50,568 nt of DNA from Phycisphaerae bacterium (GTDB taxonomy: Bacteria; Planctomycetota; Phycisphaerae; Tepidisphaerales; Tepidisphaeraceae): assembly GCA_025936175.1 (NCBI GenBank), contig JAICTV010000008.1, positions 1 to 50,568 on the forward strand, in the 5' to 3' direction. The notes below the pieces were generated by a model, which made no database searches, was not told the DNA's origin, and saw nothing but the letters and a program-made list of their open reading frames with translations. Made by a program: the position numbers and the translations under genes. Below, piece after piece: positions 10,048-19,700 of this stretch (within the stretch, counting starts at the first letter, position 1; the number at the start of each line of letters is the position of its first letter).

Positions 10048-12007
10048 AGACGCGATCGCGCGGCCCCGGCACATCACTTCCGAGCGGCGGGATGCCGAAA
10101 TACGTCCTCGAGAACCGCTCCAACTCCATCGGATCGACGATCACCAGCGGCGAGCCTTCCTGATTGCCAAGCCATGCTGCCAGGATCGACTGATCCGCCT
10201 GCACGTCCACGTCGAAGACCGTTCGATAACGCAAGCGCGACGTCGGCACCTGATAGAGGAACGCCCTGGCGTCGCCGACAAGCGCGATCGGCCCGGACGT
10301 GGCGGCGATCGCATCCTCCACATCCTGCGGCAGGATTCCTTTGAAGCTTTCGATGCCGAGGACCTGCGCGCTGCACAGCGGCGAAACTTTCTCCGCGAAC
10401 ACGCCGGCGGTGAGTGCGAGGCCGATGATTGTGATCGACAGCGCGACCGCGGCGGCGAGGTAACGCTGCCATCGTTGCTGAAGTAGCGCGATCCCGATCG
10501 CCGCGAGCGGGGCCGCGCTGGTGTAGAAGCGTCCCTGCAGGTGCGTCAGCGCGATCCAGAAGATCAGCCACGCGAGCAGCAGCGCGAGAAGGATCTGCGC
10601 TTCGCGCCGACGGATCGTCAGCAGCACGGCGAGCATTCCGAGCGGGATGATGACATAACCGAAGCGCCAGTTGAGGAAGATCTGGTCACGCAGTGCCGAC
10701 AATCGCGGCGACTTCGCCTGGTGGTTCGCTTCGTTCCATCGCTGCGTCTGCGCGGGGCTGAAATGCGCGTGGCCGAGCATGTGCTGGGCTTCGGGGAAGA
10801 CGGGGTTGCCCGCCCAGATGACGTTGCGGATCAGCCACGGGGAAAACGTCAACAAGGCAGTGAGGCTGAGGACGATCGCCGATCGGACCGATCGTGTCGC
10901 GGCGAGCAGGATGATCGGGAGCGGGATGAGCAGCAGCGGGACGGAGGGGAGTTTTGATCCACACGCGAAACCCGTCATCACTCCTGCGATGAACGCGCTT
11001 GAACAATGCGTCCCCGCGCTCCGCTGCGCTGCGCCCCGGGGCGCAGCGCGGCGGAGCGCGGGGATTGATTCGCGCAGAACCCACGCGATCGCAAGCGTGC
11101 CGAAGAGAAGCACCCCGCCCTCGTTGTACGCGACCGGCGCCAGCAGCATCGTCCACGGCACGTTCGCCATCGCGACCGCGACGAGGATCGCGAGCCACTT
11201 CGACGCGAACAGCCGCGCCGTCGCGTAGACCGCCGCCACGCTCAGCGCGGTCATCGCCACGTGCATGAGCTGCGCGAGGTACATCCCGGCCCTCGAACCC
11301 CCTTTGAGCTGCATCGCCTGCTGGTTTTGCATCTCCACGTTGTGCGGGAAATAGGTGATGACGTTGTGGTGCAGCGGAACGATCCGACCCAGCTCGTACC
11401 ACTCGCGCGGGAGCTGAAGGTGATATTCCAGCACGTCGTACCCGTGCGGCTCATCGCCCCAGAGGATGCCCGGCGGGGCGAACGCGGCGACGAGGACGAT
11501 CGCCAGCGCGGGGACTGCGAGAAGCCAGAGCCATTCGGCGTCCGCCGGAGCGGTCAGCCATCGCGTGACGTCCTCTCGCGAGATCCGACGCGCTCGCCAG
11601 AGGAGCAGCGCGATGCCGACGGCGACGAGCGCGATCGCGATGACGCGATGAAGCTGACCGGCGAGACCGAGAAGAAGCTGGAGCAGGCTGAGAATGCCGA
11701 TGCCGGCCGCGATTGTCGTAACGATCGTGAGCGGGCGCGACGATTCATCGTCCTCCGCGCGGATCCGCAGCAATGTCCCGAATCCGGCAGCCGACACGAG
11801 CCACGCGAGCAGCACCGAACCGTCGGAGAAAAGTCGATCGAGCACGATGCTCCACGACGGCCCGGAGATCGTCGCGAGCAGGATCAGCAACAGGACGATC
11901 GCGACGGCGATGACCATCCACCGCCGCCGCCACGGCTGTGGCGCAGCAGACGACGCCGGCGACGCTTCGGCCGGGTTACGGCTGCTGCGGAGGTTCGCCT
12001 TTGCCAT
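10004..12007 (-). CDS. Multi-pass membrane glycosyltransferase, ArnT/GT39-like
   Basis: A 667-residue integral membrane protein with roughly 11-13 hydrophobic helices. The first extracytoplasmic loop holds GDEPHGYDVLEYH, an acidic motif typical of GT-C lipid-dependent sugar transferases (ArnT/PMT/DUF2029 type). A soluble C-terminal domain of about 130 residues follows. It would move a sugar from a polyprenyl-phosphate donor to an envelope acceptor. The start overlaps the end of hemA by 32 bases, so the two are likely cotranscribed. The coding region contains a 52-base palindrome (11012-11063) encoding an Arg/Ala-rich loop segment that looks inserted. The donor and acceptor are unknown. Confidence 0.8.
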   Translation of the reverse strand: MAKANLRSSRNPAEASPASSAAPQPWRRRWMVIAVAIVLLLILLATISGPSWSIVLDRLFSDGSVLLAWLVSAAGFGTLLRIRAEDDESSRPLTIVTTIAAGIGILSLLQLLLGLAGQLHRVIAIALVAVGIALLLWRARRISREDVTRWLTAPADAEWLWLLAVPALAIVLVAAFAPPGILWGDEPHGYDVLEYHLQLPREWYELGRIVPLHHNVITYFPHNVEMQNQQAMQLKGGSRAGMYLAQLMHVAMTALSVAAVYATARLFASKWLAILVAVAMANVPWTMLLAPVAYNEGGVLLFGTLAIAWVLRESIPALRRAAPRGAAQRSAGTHCSSAFIAGVMTGFACGSKLPSVPLLLIPLPIILLAATRSVRSAIVLSLTALLTFSPWLIRNVIWAGNPVFPEAQHMLGHAHFSPAQTQRWNEANHQAKSPRLSALRDQIFLNWRFGYVIIPLGMLAVLLTIRRREAQILLALLLAWLIFWIALTHLQGRFYTSAAPLAAIGIALLQQRWQRYLAAAVALSITIIGLALTAGVFAEKVSPLCSAQVLGIESFKGILPQDVEDAIAATSGPIALVGDARAFLYQVPTSRLRYRTVFDVDVQADQSILAAWLGNQEGSPLVIVDPMELERFSRTYFGIPPLGSDVPGPRDRVFMLAPSAGLAQGVR
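11012..11063. repeat. 52-base near-perfect palindrome inside the glycosyltransferase gene
   Basis: Arms 11012-11037 and 11038-11063 are complementary at 25 of 26 positions with no loop. The reading frame passes through and encodes a short Pro/Arg/Ala segment (PALRRAAPRGAAQRS) between two hydrophobic helices. It is much more symmetrical than surrounding coding sequence, which suggests an inserted repeat element. Confidence 0.85.
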
Positions 12008-13295
12008 CGTCCTCGTCTTCCTGGTCTTCGAGCTGGAAGAGTTTTTCCATCGCGTGGAGGTACGGCGTCATGCCCGCCCCGCCGTGCGCGCCGTCGCGGA
12101 GCATGCGCACGGGATCGTGCAGGAGCTTGTTGACGATCCGGCGGGCGAGCTCTTCGATCTGCTCCTTGTCGGCGTCGCTGGCGCCGGCGAGCTTGTGCAG
12201 CGTGCGCTCGACCTCCTCCTGCGCCAGCGCGTGATGGCGCTTGAAGAGCCGATCGATCATCGGGCCCATCTCGCGGGCGCGGTGCCACGCCAGATACTTC
12301 TCGACCTGATCGGCGATGATCATCCGCGCGTGCTCGACGGCCTCCGATCGCTTCGATTGGGTGTTGGAGACCACCTGCTGGAGGTCGTCGATGTTGTAGA
12401 GGTAGACGTTCGTCAGCTCCCCCACCGCCGCCTCGACGTCGCGCGGGAGCGCGATGTCGATCAGGAAGATCGGGCGGTACCGCCGGGCTCTTCGCAGCGG
12501 GTCGAAGCGCGATCTGGTGATGATCGGGATCTGCGAGCCGGTGGAGCTGACGACGACGTCGGCGGCGACGAGCAGGTCGTCCAGCCGCTCGAACGCCACC
12601 GCTTCGCCCCCGAATTTGCTCGCGAGCTGCCGCGCTTTCTCCGGGCTGCGGTTGCAGATCAGCATGCGCCTGGGCTTGAGCGCCGCGAAGCTTTGCAGCA
12701 CCAGCGCCGCCATCTTTCCGGCGCCGATGCAGAGCACCGTCTTGTCGCGATAATGATCGAAGATCCGCCCGGCGCAATCGACGGCGACGCTCCCGACGCT
12801 GACGCGGCCCTCGGCGATTTTCGTCTCGCTCATCACCTGCTTGCCGACGGCGACGGCGCGCTGGAAAAGCGGGTTGAGCGACGCCCCGACCGCGCCTGAG
12901 TCGCGCGCGGCCTCGTACGCATCGCGCACCTGCGCGATGATCTGCGTCTCGCCGATCACCATCGAGTTGATCGACGACGCGACCGAGAACAAATGCTCGA
13001 TGACCTCGCGCTCGGCCTTCTGGTACAGGTGCGGCTTGAGCCGATCGGCCGGCACGCTGCGCAGGCCGGCGAGGAAGTCGATCATCTCCTGCTGCGTCGG
13101 GCGGCCGTGGACGGCGCGCGAGGCGTAGAGCTCGACGCGGTTGCAGGTATTGAGCAGGACGGCTTCGCAGCCGTCGAACTTCTCGCGCAGCGCGCCGAGC
13201 GCGGCGGCGCGCTCATCGGGCGTGAAGGCGAGTCTCTCTCGCACCTCAAGCGGCGCGGTGGAGTGATTCAGTCCCAGCAGAAGCAGGCGCTGCAT
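11976..13295 (-). CDS. hemA: Glutamyl-tRNA reductase
   Basis: A 439-residue enzyme that reduces glutamyl-tRNA to glutamate-1-semialdehyde with NADPH, the first committed step of C5-pathway tetrapyrrole synthesis. The catalytic cysteine is C51 in NTCNRVE, the N-terminal signature is LGLNHSTAPLEVRERL, and the NADPH-binding core holds IGAGKMA. The C-terminal dimerisation helix is present, so the protein is full length. It follows the HemX/CcsA-like gene by 6 bases and precedes the glycosyltransferase with a 32-base overlap. The grouping with precorrin-2 dehydrogenase is a classical hem/siroheme operon arrangement. Confidence 0.96.
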   Translation of the reverse strand: MQRLLLLGLNHSTAPLEVRERLAFTPDERAAALGALREKFDGCEAVLLNTCNRVELYASRAVHGRPTQQEMIDFLAGLRSVPADRLKPHLYQKAEREVIEHLFSVASSINSMVIGETQIIAQVRDAYEAARDSGAVGASLNPLFQRAVAVGKQVMSETKIAEGRVSVGSVAVDCAGRIFDHYRDKTVLCIGAGKMAALVLQSFAALKPRRMLICNRSPEKARQLASKFGGEAVAFERLDDLLVAADVVVSSTGSQIPIITRSRFDPLRRARRYRPIFLIDIALPRDVEAAVGELTNVYLYNIDDLQQVVSNTQSKRSEAVEHARMIIADQVEKYLAWHRAREMGPMIDRLFKRHHALAQEEVERTLHKLAGASDADKEQIEELARRIVNKLLHDPVRMLRDGAHGGAGMTPYLHAMEKLFQLEDQEDEDDGKGEPPQQP

Positions 13296-13301
13296 GACGG
13301 G

Positions 13302-14114
13302 TCAGCTCGCCCCCATCGGAACCAGCAGGACGGTCAGCAGCACGCCGAGCAGGAGGACGAACCCGACGACGCTGAGCACCGCGACCTTTCTGCCGCGGAA
13401 GCTCGGGTTGATCGGCGCGTGCAGCACGATCGCGTAGACGACCCACACGCCCACCGCGAGGATCACCTTCGCGATCGGCGTGTGTTTCCCTTCGGCGAAC
13501 ATCTGCACGCCGCCGGTGATCATGCCCACGGTCAGCAGCGCAAAGCCGAGCGTGACGGCGAGCATCGTCACCTGCTCCATCCGCTCGAGGCTTCCGAACT
13601 GCGGGCCGACGGGGGATTTGCTGCGCAGCCGGCGGCTGACGTAGACGTACATCGCGCCGCTGGCCGCCGCGATCGCCAGCGCCAGCGATCCGCCCCACGC
13701 GCTGAAGGTGTGCACCCACCACCAGGCGTTGCGGACGACGTCGTGGTAGCCGCGCTCGGAGGTGCGGCCGAAGATGATCGCCGCGCCCAGCAGCAGGATG
13801 ACGATCGGCATGACGAACCAGTCGAGCACGCCGAGGCGGCGGTGACGCTGGATGTAGAGGATGAACAGCGCCAGCAGCGTCGCCAGCCAGATGAGCGCGT
13901 CGAAATTATCGCCGATCGGGATCCATCCCCCGCGGGTGGCGCCGTGCCAGACCAGCACGATCGCCGAAGAGACGATTCCGGCGACCAGGCATGCGACGGC
14001 GGCGAGGCGCAGGGCCGGCCGCTCGCCCCACGCCCGCGCGATCGACATCCCGCCGCCGACGGCGAACAGCACGATCGCGACCAGGAGAAGCGCGAGTTGA
14101 GGAATGGTCGGCAT
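13302..14114 (-). CDS. HemX/CcsA-like cytochrome c assembly membrane protein
   Basis: A 270-residue protein with about eight membrane helices, matching the cytochrome c assembly (CcsA/CcmC/HemX) family. Candidate haem-ligating histidines are H57 (VWHGAT) and H135 in WWWVHTFSAWGG. The full WWD signature of CcsA is not seen, which favours a HemX-type role in controlling HemA amount or a reduced haem-handling subunit. It sits between precorrin-2 dehydrogenase (2-base gap) and hemA (6-base gap), the same position as hemX in Bacillus-type operons. Family assignment is strong; the exact role is inferred from position. Confidence 0.85.
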   Translation of the reverse strand: MPTIPQLALLLVAIVLFAVGGGMSIARAWGERPALRLAAVACLVAGIVSSAIVLVWHGATRGGWIPIGDNFDALIWLATLLALFILYIQRHRRLGVLDWFVMPIVILLLGAAIIFGRTSERGYHDVVRNAWWWVHTFSAWGGSLALAIAAASGAMYVYVSRRLRSKSPVGPQFGSLERMEQVTMLAVTLGFALLTVGMITGGVQMFAEGKHTPIAKVILAVGVWVVYAIVLHAPINPSFRGRKVAVLSVVGFVLLLGVLLTVLLVPMGAS

Positions 14115-14116
14115 GG

Positions 14117-14761
14117 CTATGACTGACTGTCGCGCAATTCAGGATACCGCGCGATGAGCCAATCTCTCAGCACGGCGTCATTGGAAAGCGCCAGGTCGGC
14201 GACTTCATCACCTGCGAGATCGCGCAGGGCGGCGCGGCGGCGGTCCGGGTCACTCATTTTCGAGATGACCCACGGCCGCAGCGATTCGCTCGCATCGGCG
14301 AGTTTGCTCCAGCGGTCGTCGAGGGCGCTCGCGAGCTGATCGCGGATCTTCGCCGCCAGCGCGGGCGCGCCGCCGATTGACACCGCGACCGTCACGTTGC
14401 CGCGACGGTGCAGCGCGGGAACGGTGAAATCGCCGGCGGCGGCGTCGTCTTCGCCGATGTCGGCACGGTTGACGAGCAGCCCCGCCGAATGCGCATCGCG
14501 TACCACCGCGGCATTGACGTCAGCCCGGTCGGTCGCGGCGAAGACGAGCCCGGCGCCGTCGAGATGGCGCTGCGCGTACGGTTCGGCCACGCGCTCGACC
14601 GACTCCGGCAGCGCGGCCGTCAGCTCCGGCGCCACGACGCGCACGCGGGTCGCGCCCGCCGCGAGCACCCCCGCCGCCTTGCGCGCGGCGACGGCCCCGC
14701 CGCCCACTATGACGACGAGGCGATCGCGCAGGTCCAGGAATAACGGATAGCCGTTTCGCAC
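14117..14761 (-). CDS. Precorrin-2 dehydrogenase / sirohydrochlorin ferrochelatase (CysG N-terminal type)
   Basis: A 214-residue enzyme that oxidises precorrin-2 with NAD+ and can insert Fe2+ to form sirohaem. The NAD-binding motif VVIVGGGAVAARKA follows the typical YPLFLDLRDR start, and the second signature is VAVSIGGAPALAAKIRDQL. The frame continues upstream into the DUF488 gene on the other strand, but GTG 14761 gives the canonical N-terminus, so I place the start there. It is the first gene of the minus-strand tetrapyrrole operon. No methyltransferase half (CysG C-terminus) is fused to it, so uroporphyrinogen methylation must be done by another protein. Confidence 0.92.
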   Translation of the reverse strand: MRNGYPLFLDLRDRLVVIVGGGAVAARKAAGVLAAGATRVRVVAPELTAALPESVERVAEPYAQRHLDGAGLVFAATDRADVNAAVVRDAHSAGLLVNRADIGEDDAAAGDFTVPALHRRGNVTVAVSIGGAPALAAKIRDQLASALDDRWSKLADASESLRPWVISKMSDPDRRRAALRDLAGDEVADLALSNDAVLRDWLIARYPELRDSQS

Positions 14762-14809
14762 TTTCGCTCGTTCAATCGTACCCGCGGCGAACCTATCATT
14801 CGAATTGAC

Positions 14810-15385
14810 ATGGCCACCCCCCGCGCCCGCCCCCACCCCCGCGCCCGCGCCAAGACGATTTTCACGATCGGCCACTCGACGCGCACGTTCGAGGAGCTGG
14901 TCGAGATCCTGCAATCGCACGGCGTGCGCGCCGTCGCCGACGTGCGGACGATCCCCAAATCCCGCCGGCTCCCCCACTTCTGCGCAGATTATCTCGCCAG
15001 GCACTTGCCCAAGCACGACATCGAGTACATCCCCTTCAGGCAGCTCGGCGGCCTGCGCCGGCCGACGAAGGACTCGATCAATTCGGGCTGGCGGAGCGAG
15101 AGCTTTCGCGGCTACGCCGACTACATGCAGACGCCGGCGTTCGAAGAGGGCCTGGAGGAACTAATGCAGCTCGCGCGGACGCAGCCGACGACGACGATGT
15201 GCGCCGAGGCGGTGCCCTGGCGCTGTCATCGCTCACTGATCAGTGATGCGCTGCTGGTGCGCGGGTGGCGCGTCATGGACATCATGAGCGCGCGCAAGAC
15301 GAACGAGCACAAGCTGACGAAGTTCGCGCGCGTGGAGGGAAAGACGGTGACGTATCCGCCGGAGCAAGAAGAACTGTTTACGTAA
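14810..15385 (+). CDS. DUF488-family protein
   Basis: A 191-residue DUF488 protein. The N-terminal motif TIGHSTRTFEELVEIL, then VADVRTIPKSRRLPHF, and the C-terminal CAEAVPWRCHRSLISDAL (Cys/Glu plus CHR) are the family hallmarks. The family is cytoplasmic and its biochemical role is poorly defined; the conserved cysteines suggest metal or nucleic-acid-related chemistry. A TATCAT hexamer ends 10 bases before the ATG and there is no Shine-Dalgarno sequence, so it may be leaderless. It is divergent from the precorrin-2 dehydrogenase gene and ends 5 bases from a convergent lipoprotein gene. Confidence 0.9.
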   Translation: MATPRARPHPRARAKTIFTIGHSTRTFEELVEILQSHGVRAVADVRTIPKSRRLPHFCADYLARHLPKHDIEYIPFRQLGGLRRPTKDSINSGWRSESFRGYADYMQTPAFEEGLEELMQLARTQPTTTMCAEAVPWRCHRSLISDALLVRGWRVMDIMSARKTNEHKLTKFARVEGKTVTYPPEQEELFT

Positions 15386-15390
15386 TGGTG

Positions 15391-15741
15391 TCAGCCGCGC
15401 CACTTGTTCGTCACGACCCCGTCCTTGATCTCGACGAACGCCGTCCCCTGTTTCTCCTTCTTGCTCGAGCCGCCGAAGATCAAAAAGATCGCGCCGTTGC
15501 CTTCTTTCACCTCGGTGTACTGGTACTTCCAGACCTCTGAATTCGTTTCCGGCACCGGTTTCTTCTCGCTCGGATCGCCGAGCGTCGCCTTCACCCAGCC
15601 GGCGGTCGTCTTGCCCGGCTCGATCTGCGAGAAGGTGCTCTCGGCGACGTAGTTGCCGGTGGTCTTCTCCTGGTTGCTGCTGGTCACCAGGCAACCCGCC
15701 AATGTCAGCGACGCCATCACGATGAACCAACGCGCCCGCAT
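15391..15741 (-). CDS. Small lipoprotein with BamE/SmpA-like domain
   Basis: A 116-residue lipoprotein with signal peptide and lipobox LAG-C (C17). The mature part starts with STFSQIEPGKTTAGWVKATLGDP, a helix-turn pattern like the BamE/SmpA/OmlA fold (I..G.T...V...LG.P). A β-rich half follows (VWKYQY, AIFLIFGG, FVEIKDG). BamE proteins are accessory parts of the outer-membrane protein assembly machine; here only the fold is claimed. It is convergent with the DUF488 gene. A second BamE-like lipoprotein occurs at 46276-46752. Confidence 0.78.
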   Translation of the reverse strand: MRARWFIVMASLTLAGCLVTSSNQEKTTGNYVAESTFSQIEPGKTTAGWVKATLGDPSEKKPVPETNSEVWKYQYTEVKEGNGAIFLIFGGSSKKEKQGTAFVEIKDGVVTNKWRG

Positions 15742-15845
15742 GTCCCGATTCTCCTTCCGTCGGCGATCTCAGCTATTGTGACACGGTTTGGCGTCGGACG
15801 ATAGTTGTTGGCGAATCGCACGTCATCGCTTTACCTTCGGCGTCT

Positions 15846-16748
15846 ATGAGCGAACTGCGCGTGGGATTGATCGGCGGGACGGGATTGGGCGAGGCGCTCG
15901 GGCTCGAGCACGCGGGACGGCGTCATGAGATCGACACGCCGTTCGGCCGGCCGAGCGATGTAATCGTCGAAGGCGAATGGGCGGGCGTGCCGCTGCTCGT
16001 GCTGGCGCGACACGGGCTGGGGCATCTGCTCAACCCGTCGCAGGTGCCCTATCGCGCCAACCTCTTCGCGCTCAAGCAGCTCGGCTGCACGCACATCCTC
16101 GCCAGCGGCGCGGTCGGATCGCTGCGCGAGGAGTACAGGCCCAAACAGCTCGTCATCCCCGATCAGATCATCGACCGCACGACCCGCCGGGCAAGCAGCT
16201 TTTTCGAAAAGTCGGCGGTACACGTCGAATTCGCGGAACCCTTCTGCCCGCTGCTGCGTCAAATCCTGCGGGAAGCGGGCGAAGCGCACGACGGCGGGTG
16301 CTACGTCGCGATGGAGGGTCCGGCGTTTTCCACCCGCGCGGAGAGCCTCATGCACCGACTCTGGGGCGCAGATCTGATCGGCATGACCGCGATGCCCGAG
16401 GCAAAATTAGCGCGCGAAGCGGAGATTCCGTACGCGCTGGTCGCGCTGGTCACGGACTATGATTGCTGGCGGCAGAAGCCGGCGCTGGCGGACGCGAAGG
16501 AGCAGCAGGAGAAGGTCGATCCGCACCTGCTGCTGAAGGAGATTCTCGGGAACCTGAAAGCCGCAACGGCAAACGCGATCGCGCTCGTGCGGCGGGCGGT
16601 CGAGATCATGGACAAGCGTCGCGATCAACTTCGGCAGTGCCCGGCGAGCAGTGCGCTGGAGCTGGCGGTCTGGTCGGACAAATCGAAGATCGCGGCCGAT
16701 GAGATCGAGCGGCTGAAACCGATCTGGGGCCGATACTTCGGCACGTGA
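15846..16748 (+). CDS. mtnP: S-methyl-5'-thioadenosine phosphorylase
   Basis: A 300-residue member of the purine nucleoside phosphorylase/MTAP family, which splits methylthioadenosine into adenine and methylthioribose-1-phosphate in methionine salvage. Visible motifs are IGGTGLG at the phosphate site, the DTPFGRPSD and ARHGLGHLLNPSQVPYRAN stretch, and YVAMEGPAFSTRAES, with the base-recognition region near GADLIGMTAMPEAKLAREAE. Length fits the family. It lies 18 bases upstream of the giant propeller-protein gene and may be cotranscribed with it. A purine nucleoside phosphorylase specificity is less likely but possible. Confidence 0.9.
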   Translation: MSELRVGLIGGTGLGEALGLEHAGRRHEIDTPFGRPSDVIVEGEWAGVPLLVLARHGLGHLLNPSQVPYRANLFALKQLGCTHILASGAVGSLREEYRPKQLVIPDQIIDRTTRRASSFFEKSAVHVEFAEPFCPLLRQILREAGEAHDGGCYVAMEGPAFSTRAESLMHRLWGADLIGMTAMPEAKLAREAEIPYALVALVTDYDCWRQKPALADAKEQQEKVDPHLLLKEILGNLKAATANAIALVRRAVEIMDKRRDQLRQCPASSALELAVWSDKSKIAADEIERLKPIWGRYFGT

Positions 16749-16766
16749 GTCGGAGACGTACTCGTC

Positions 16767-19700
16767 ATGACCTTGCGCATCGAGGCGATCGTAGTCACTG
16801 CTCTGCTCGCGGCGGCGCCGGTCGCTCTGGCGCAGCGCGCGTTCGGTCCCGGTCCGAGCGATCGCGCGCGACAGAGCGTCTACGTGCGCGATTCCGCCGT
16901 CGCCGGCGAGAAACTGGCGCTGGCCGAGCGGATGGAGCGGCTCAAGGAGTGGGACAAATCCGCCGACGTCTACCAGGAGATCGTTCAGAAGTACGCCGAC
17001 CGCGTCGTCCCCACCGCCACCGCGGAGAACGGCATCACCACGCGCTACTCCAGCGTCGTGCTCGAAGTGCAGCGGCGTCTGGGCAAGTGGAATGACGATG
17101 GGCTTCGCGTCTATCGCGGCCGATACGAGGCGCCGGCGGCGGCGCTGCTGGAATCGGCGGGGAGCGACGACGTCGCCGCGCTCAATCGGGTCATCCAGCT
17201 CTACTTCGCCACCGATGCGGCGAAGACCGCCGCACTTCGGCTGATGGAGCTTTACATCGAGAACGGCGAGTTCTCCGCCGCCGCGTGGATCGGGCAGCGG
17301 CTGCTCGACAATCACCCCGGCCTGGGAGCCGATGTGGCGAAGGTGATCTTCCGCACCGCGCTGGCGCTGCACCTGGCGGGCGATGAGGAAGCGGCCCGCG
17401 CCAAGCTCGACGACCTGAAGAAGAATCACGCCGGCGCCGTCGGCCGCGTGCGCGGGCGGGACGTCGTGCTCGCTGACGAGCTGGGGAAGATGCTGGCCTC
17501 CCCCCCGCCGGTCGCGCGCGGGGGGGCGGACGCGGACTCGTGGCCGATCTTCGGCGGGGACGCATCGCGCGGCCGCGTCCCCAATGCCAACGGACAGCCC
17601 GGCGCGAAGGTCGCGGAGATCCCGGTCGTCCGCTCGCGCGCCCTCCCGATGCCCGCCGACCGCCGACGCGCGACGGATGACGCCGACAAGCGCAGCCGCG
17701 AGCTGGGCCTCGGGCTGGGCATCATGCCGTCGGTCGATCGCGGCGAGCTGTTCTACCAGGACAACAAGCGCGTCTACGCCGCCAGCGTCGACAGCGGTCT
17801 GCCGCTGCCGGGTTGGGCGATCACCTACGGCACCGGCGCGCGGCAGCGCTTCGCCTCGAAGAATGAAGCGCTGGAAGCGACGGGCAATTTGCAAATGACG
17901 GTGACGGTGAGCGACAACGCGGTCCTGGCCGTGCTCGGCCAGCCCGCGCCGCGCACGCTGGACGAAGCGGCCGGCGTGGTCGTGAGCACGCACGAGAGCC
18001 ATCTCGATTGCCTCGATCGCACGAGCGGCGCGGTCAAGTGGTCGATCTGGCCCAGGCAGTTCCCCGAATCGCAGAAAGACCTGCGCACGCTCGACCTGAG
18101 CGGCTCGCCGCTGGTCGTCGGCGACAACGTCTACGTCTGCGCGCGCGGCGGGAAACCGATGCAGTTCGAAGACGCGTACGTGCTCTGCTTCAACCTCGCC
18201 GACGGGAAGCTGCGCTGGTCGTGCTATCTCGCCAGCGGCAACGCGCCGGGCGACAACTTCAACGGCATCCCGCCGGTGCTGTCGGACGTCGTCTCGCACC
18301 TGGCGTACGCGGGCGGGCGCGTCTACGCGTGCACGAATCTCGGCGCCGTCGCCGCCGTCGATGCGTACGCCGGCACCATCGCGTGGCTCAGCGTCTATCC
18401 CAAGCAGCCCGCGACGCCGAACTACATGGGCGGCTTCCAGGGTCAGGGCGTGCAGGTCAACCTGCCGGGCTCGCGCAAGCCCTGGGCTCAGAATCCGGTC
18501 ATCGTCCGGGACGGCAAAGTGTTTGCGCTCCCGACCGACAGCGACAACCTGTTCATCTTGGACGCCGGCAGCGGCGAGCAGATCAAGCGGATCCCGACGG
18601 CTGAATTCGACGACGCCGACACGTTGCTGGGAGTCTTGCGCGACAAGCTGCTGATCGCGTCTCTCAGCCAGGTCTTCTGCGTGAACTGGTCAATCTATGA
18701 CGCACAGAAGCCCGACAACAATCGCGCGTGGTACGCGAGAATCTCCCCGCCGACGGGTGATCCAAATGTGACCGATAAGGACGACAAGGACACCATTCGC
18801 GGGCGAGCCTTTGTCACTCACGAGTCTGTGTTCGTCCCCACGCGCTGGAACATCCGCCGATTGCAGATGTCGGACGGCCGCGTTGTCGAGGTCTATCCGA
18901 AGAACGGCGCGTGGCCGAGCGGACAGGGACCGGGGAACGTGCTGGTCACGCAAGATCAGGTCATCGTCGCGGGATCAGACAGCATCGACATCTATAGTGA
19001 CCTCTCGCTGGCCCGCGCGAAGCTCGACCAGCAAATAGCCGCCGCACCAAACGACCCGACGCCGCGGCTCAAATACGCCGAGACGCTCTTCGCCGCGGGT
19101 CAGTTCGATCCGGCGGTGCAGAAGCTGGACGAGGCGATCGGGTTGCTCGGCGGGATGAACGCGATGCGGCCGGGGGCGGAACGCGACCGCGCCTTCTCCC
19201 GCGCGCTCACCTTCGCGGAGCGTTTCGTCGATCCCAAGGCGGGCGCTTCCGATCCATCTCGCGCGGCGGCGATGTACGACCGAGCAGGCGCGGCGGCTTA
19301 TAGTCCCGCGCAGCAGGTCGCCTATCGCCTCAGCCGCGCGCGGTTCAGTCGTAATCAGCACGACTTCGCGTCGGAAGTGCGGCTGTACCAGGAGATCCTC
19401 TCCAGCCCGCAATACCGCGGCGTGAACGTGCCGGCGGAGGACGGCTCGGGAATGACGCTCGCCTCGCTGATCGCCGAATCATCCATCCGCGAGCGGCTGA
19501 AGTCCGATCCGTCGGCCTATCAGCCCTTCGAGCAGGCGGCCACGGAAGCGTTCGCCAAGGCGAAGCAGGCGAACGATCCGGCGCAGATGCTCGCGGTCGC
19601 GCAGACGTACCCCAACGCGCGGGTCGCCCCGCAGGCGATGCTCGCCGCCGCCGACGCTTATGAAGCCACCGGCCAGCTGCGCCCCGCCACGCAGGTGCTC

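Noticed and set aside
16407..18299. 630-codon minus-strand frame
   Set aside because: It is antisense to mtnP and the propeller gene, with Arg/Asp-rich composition and no recognisable motif.
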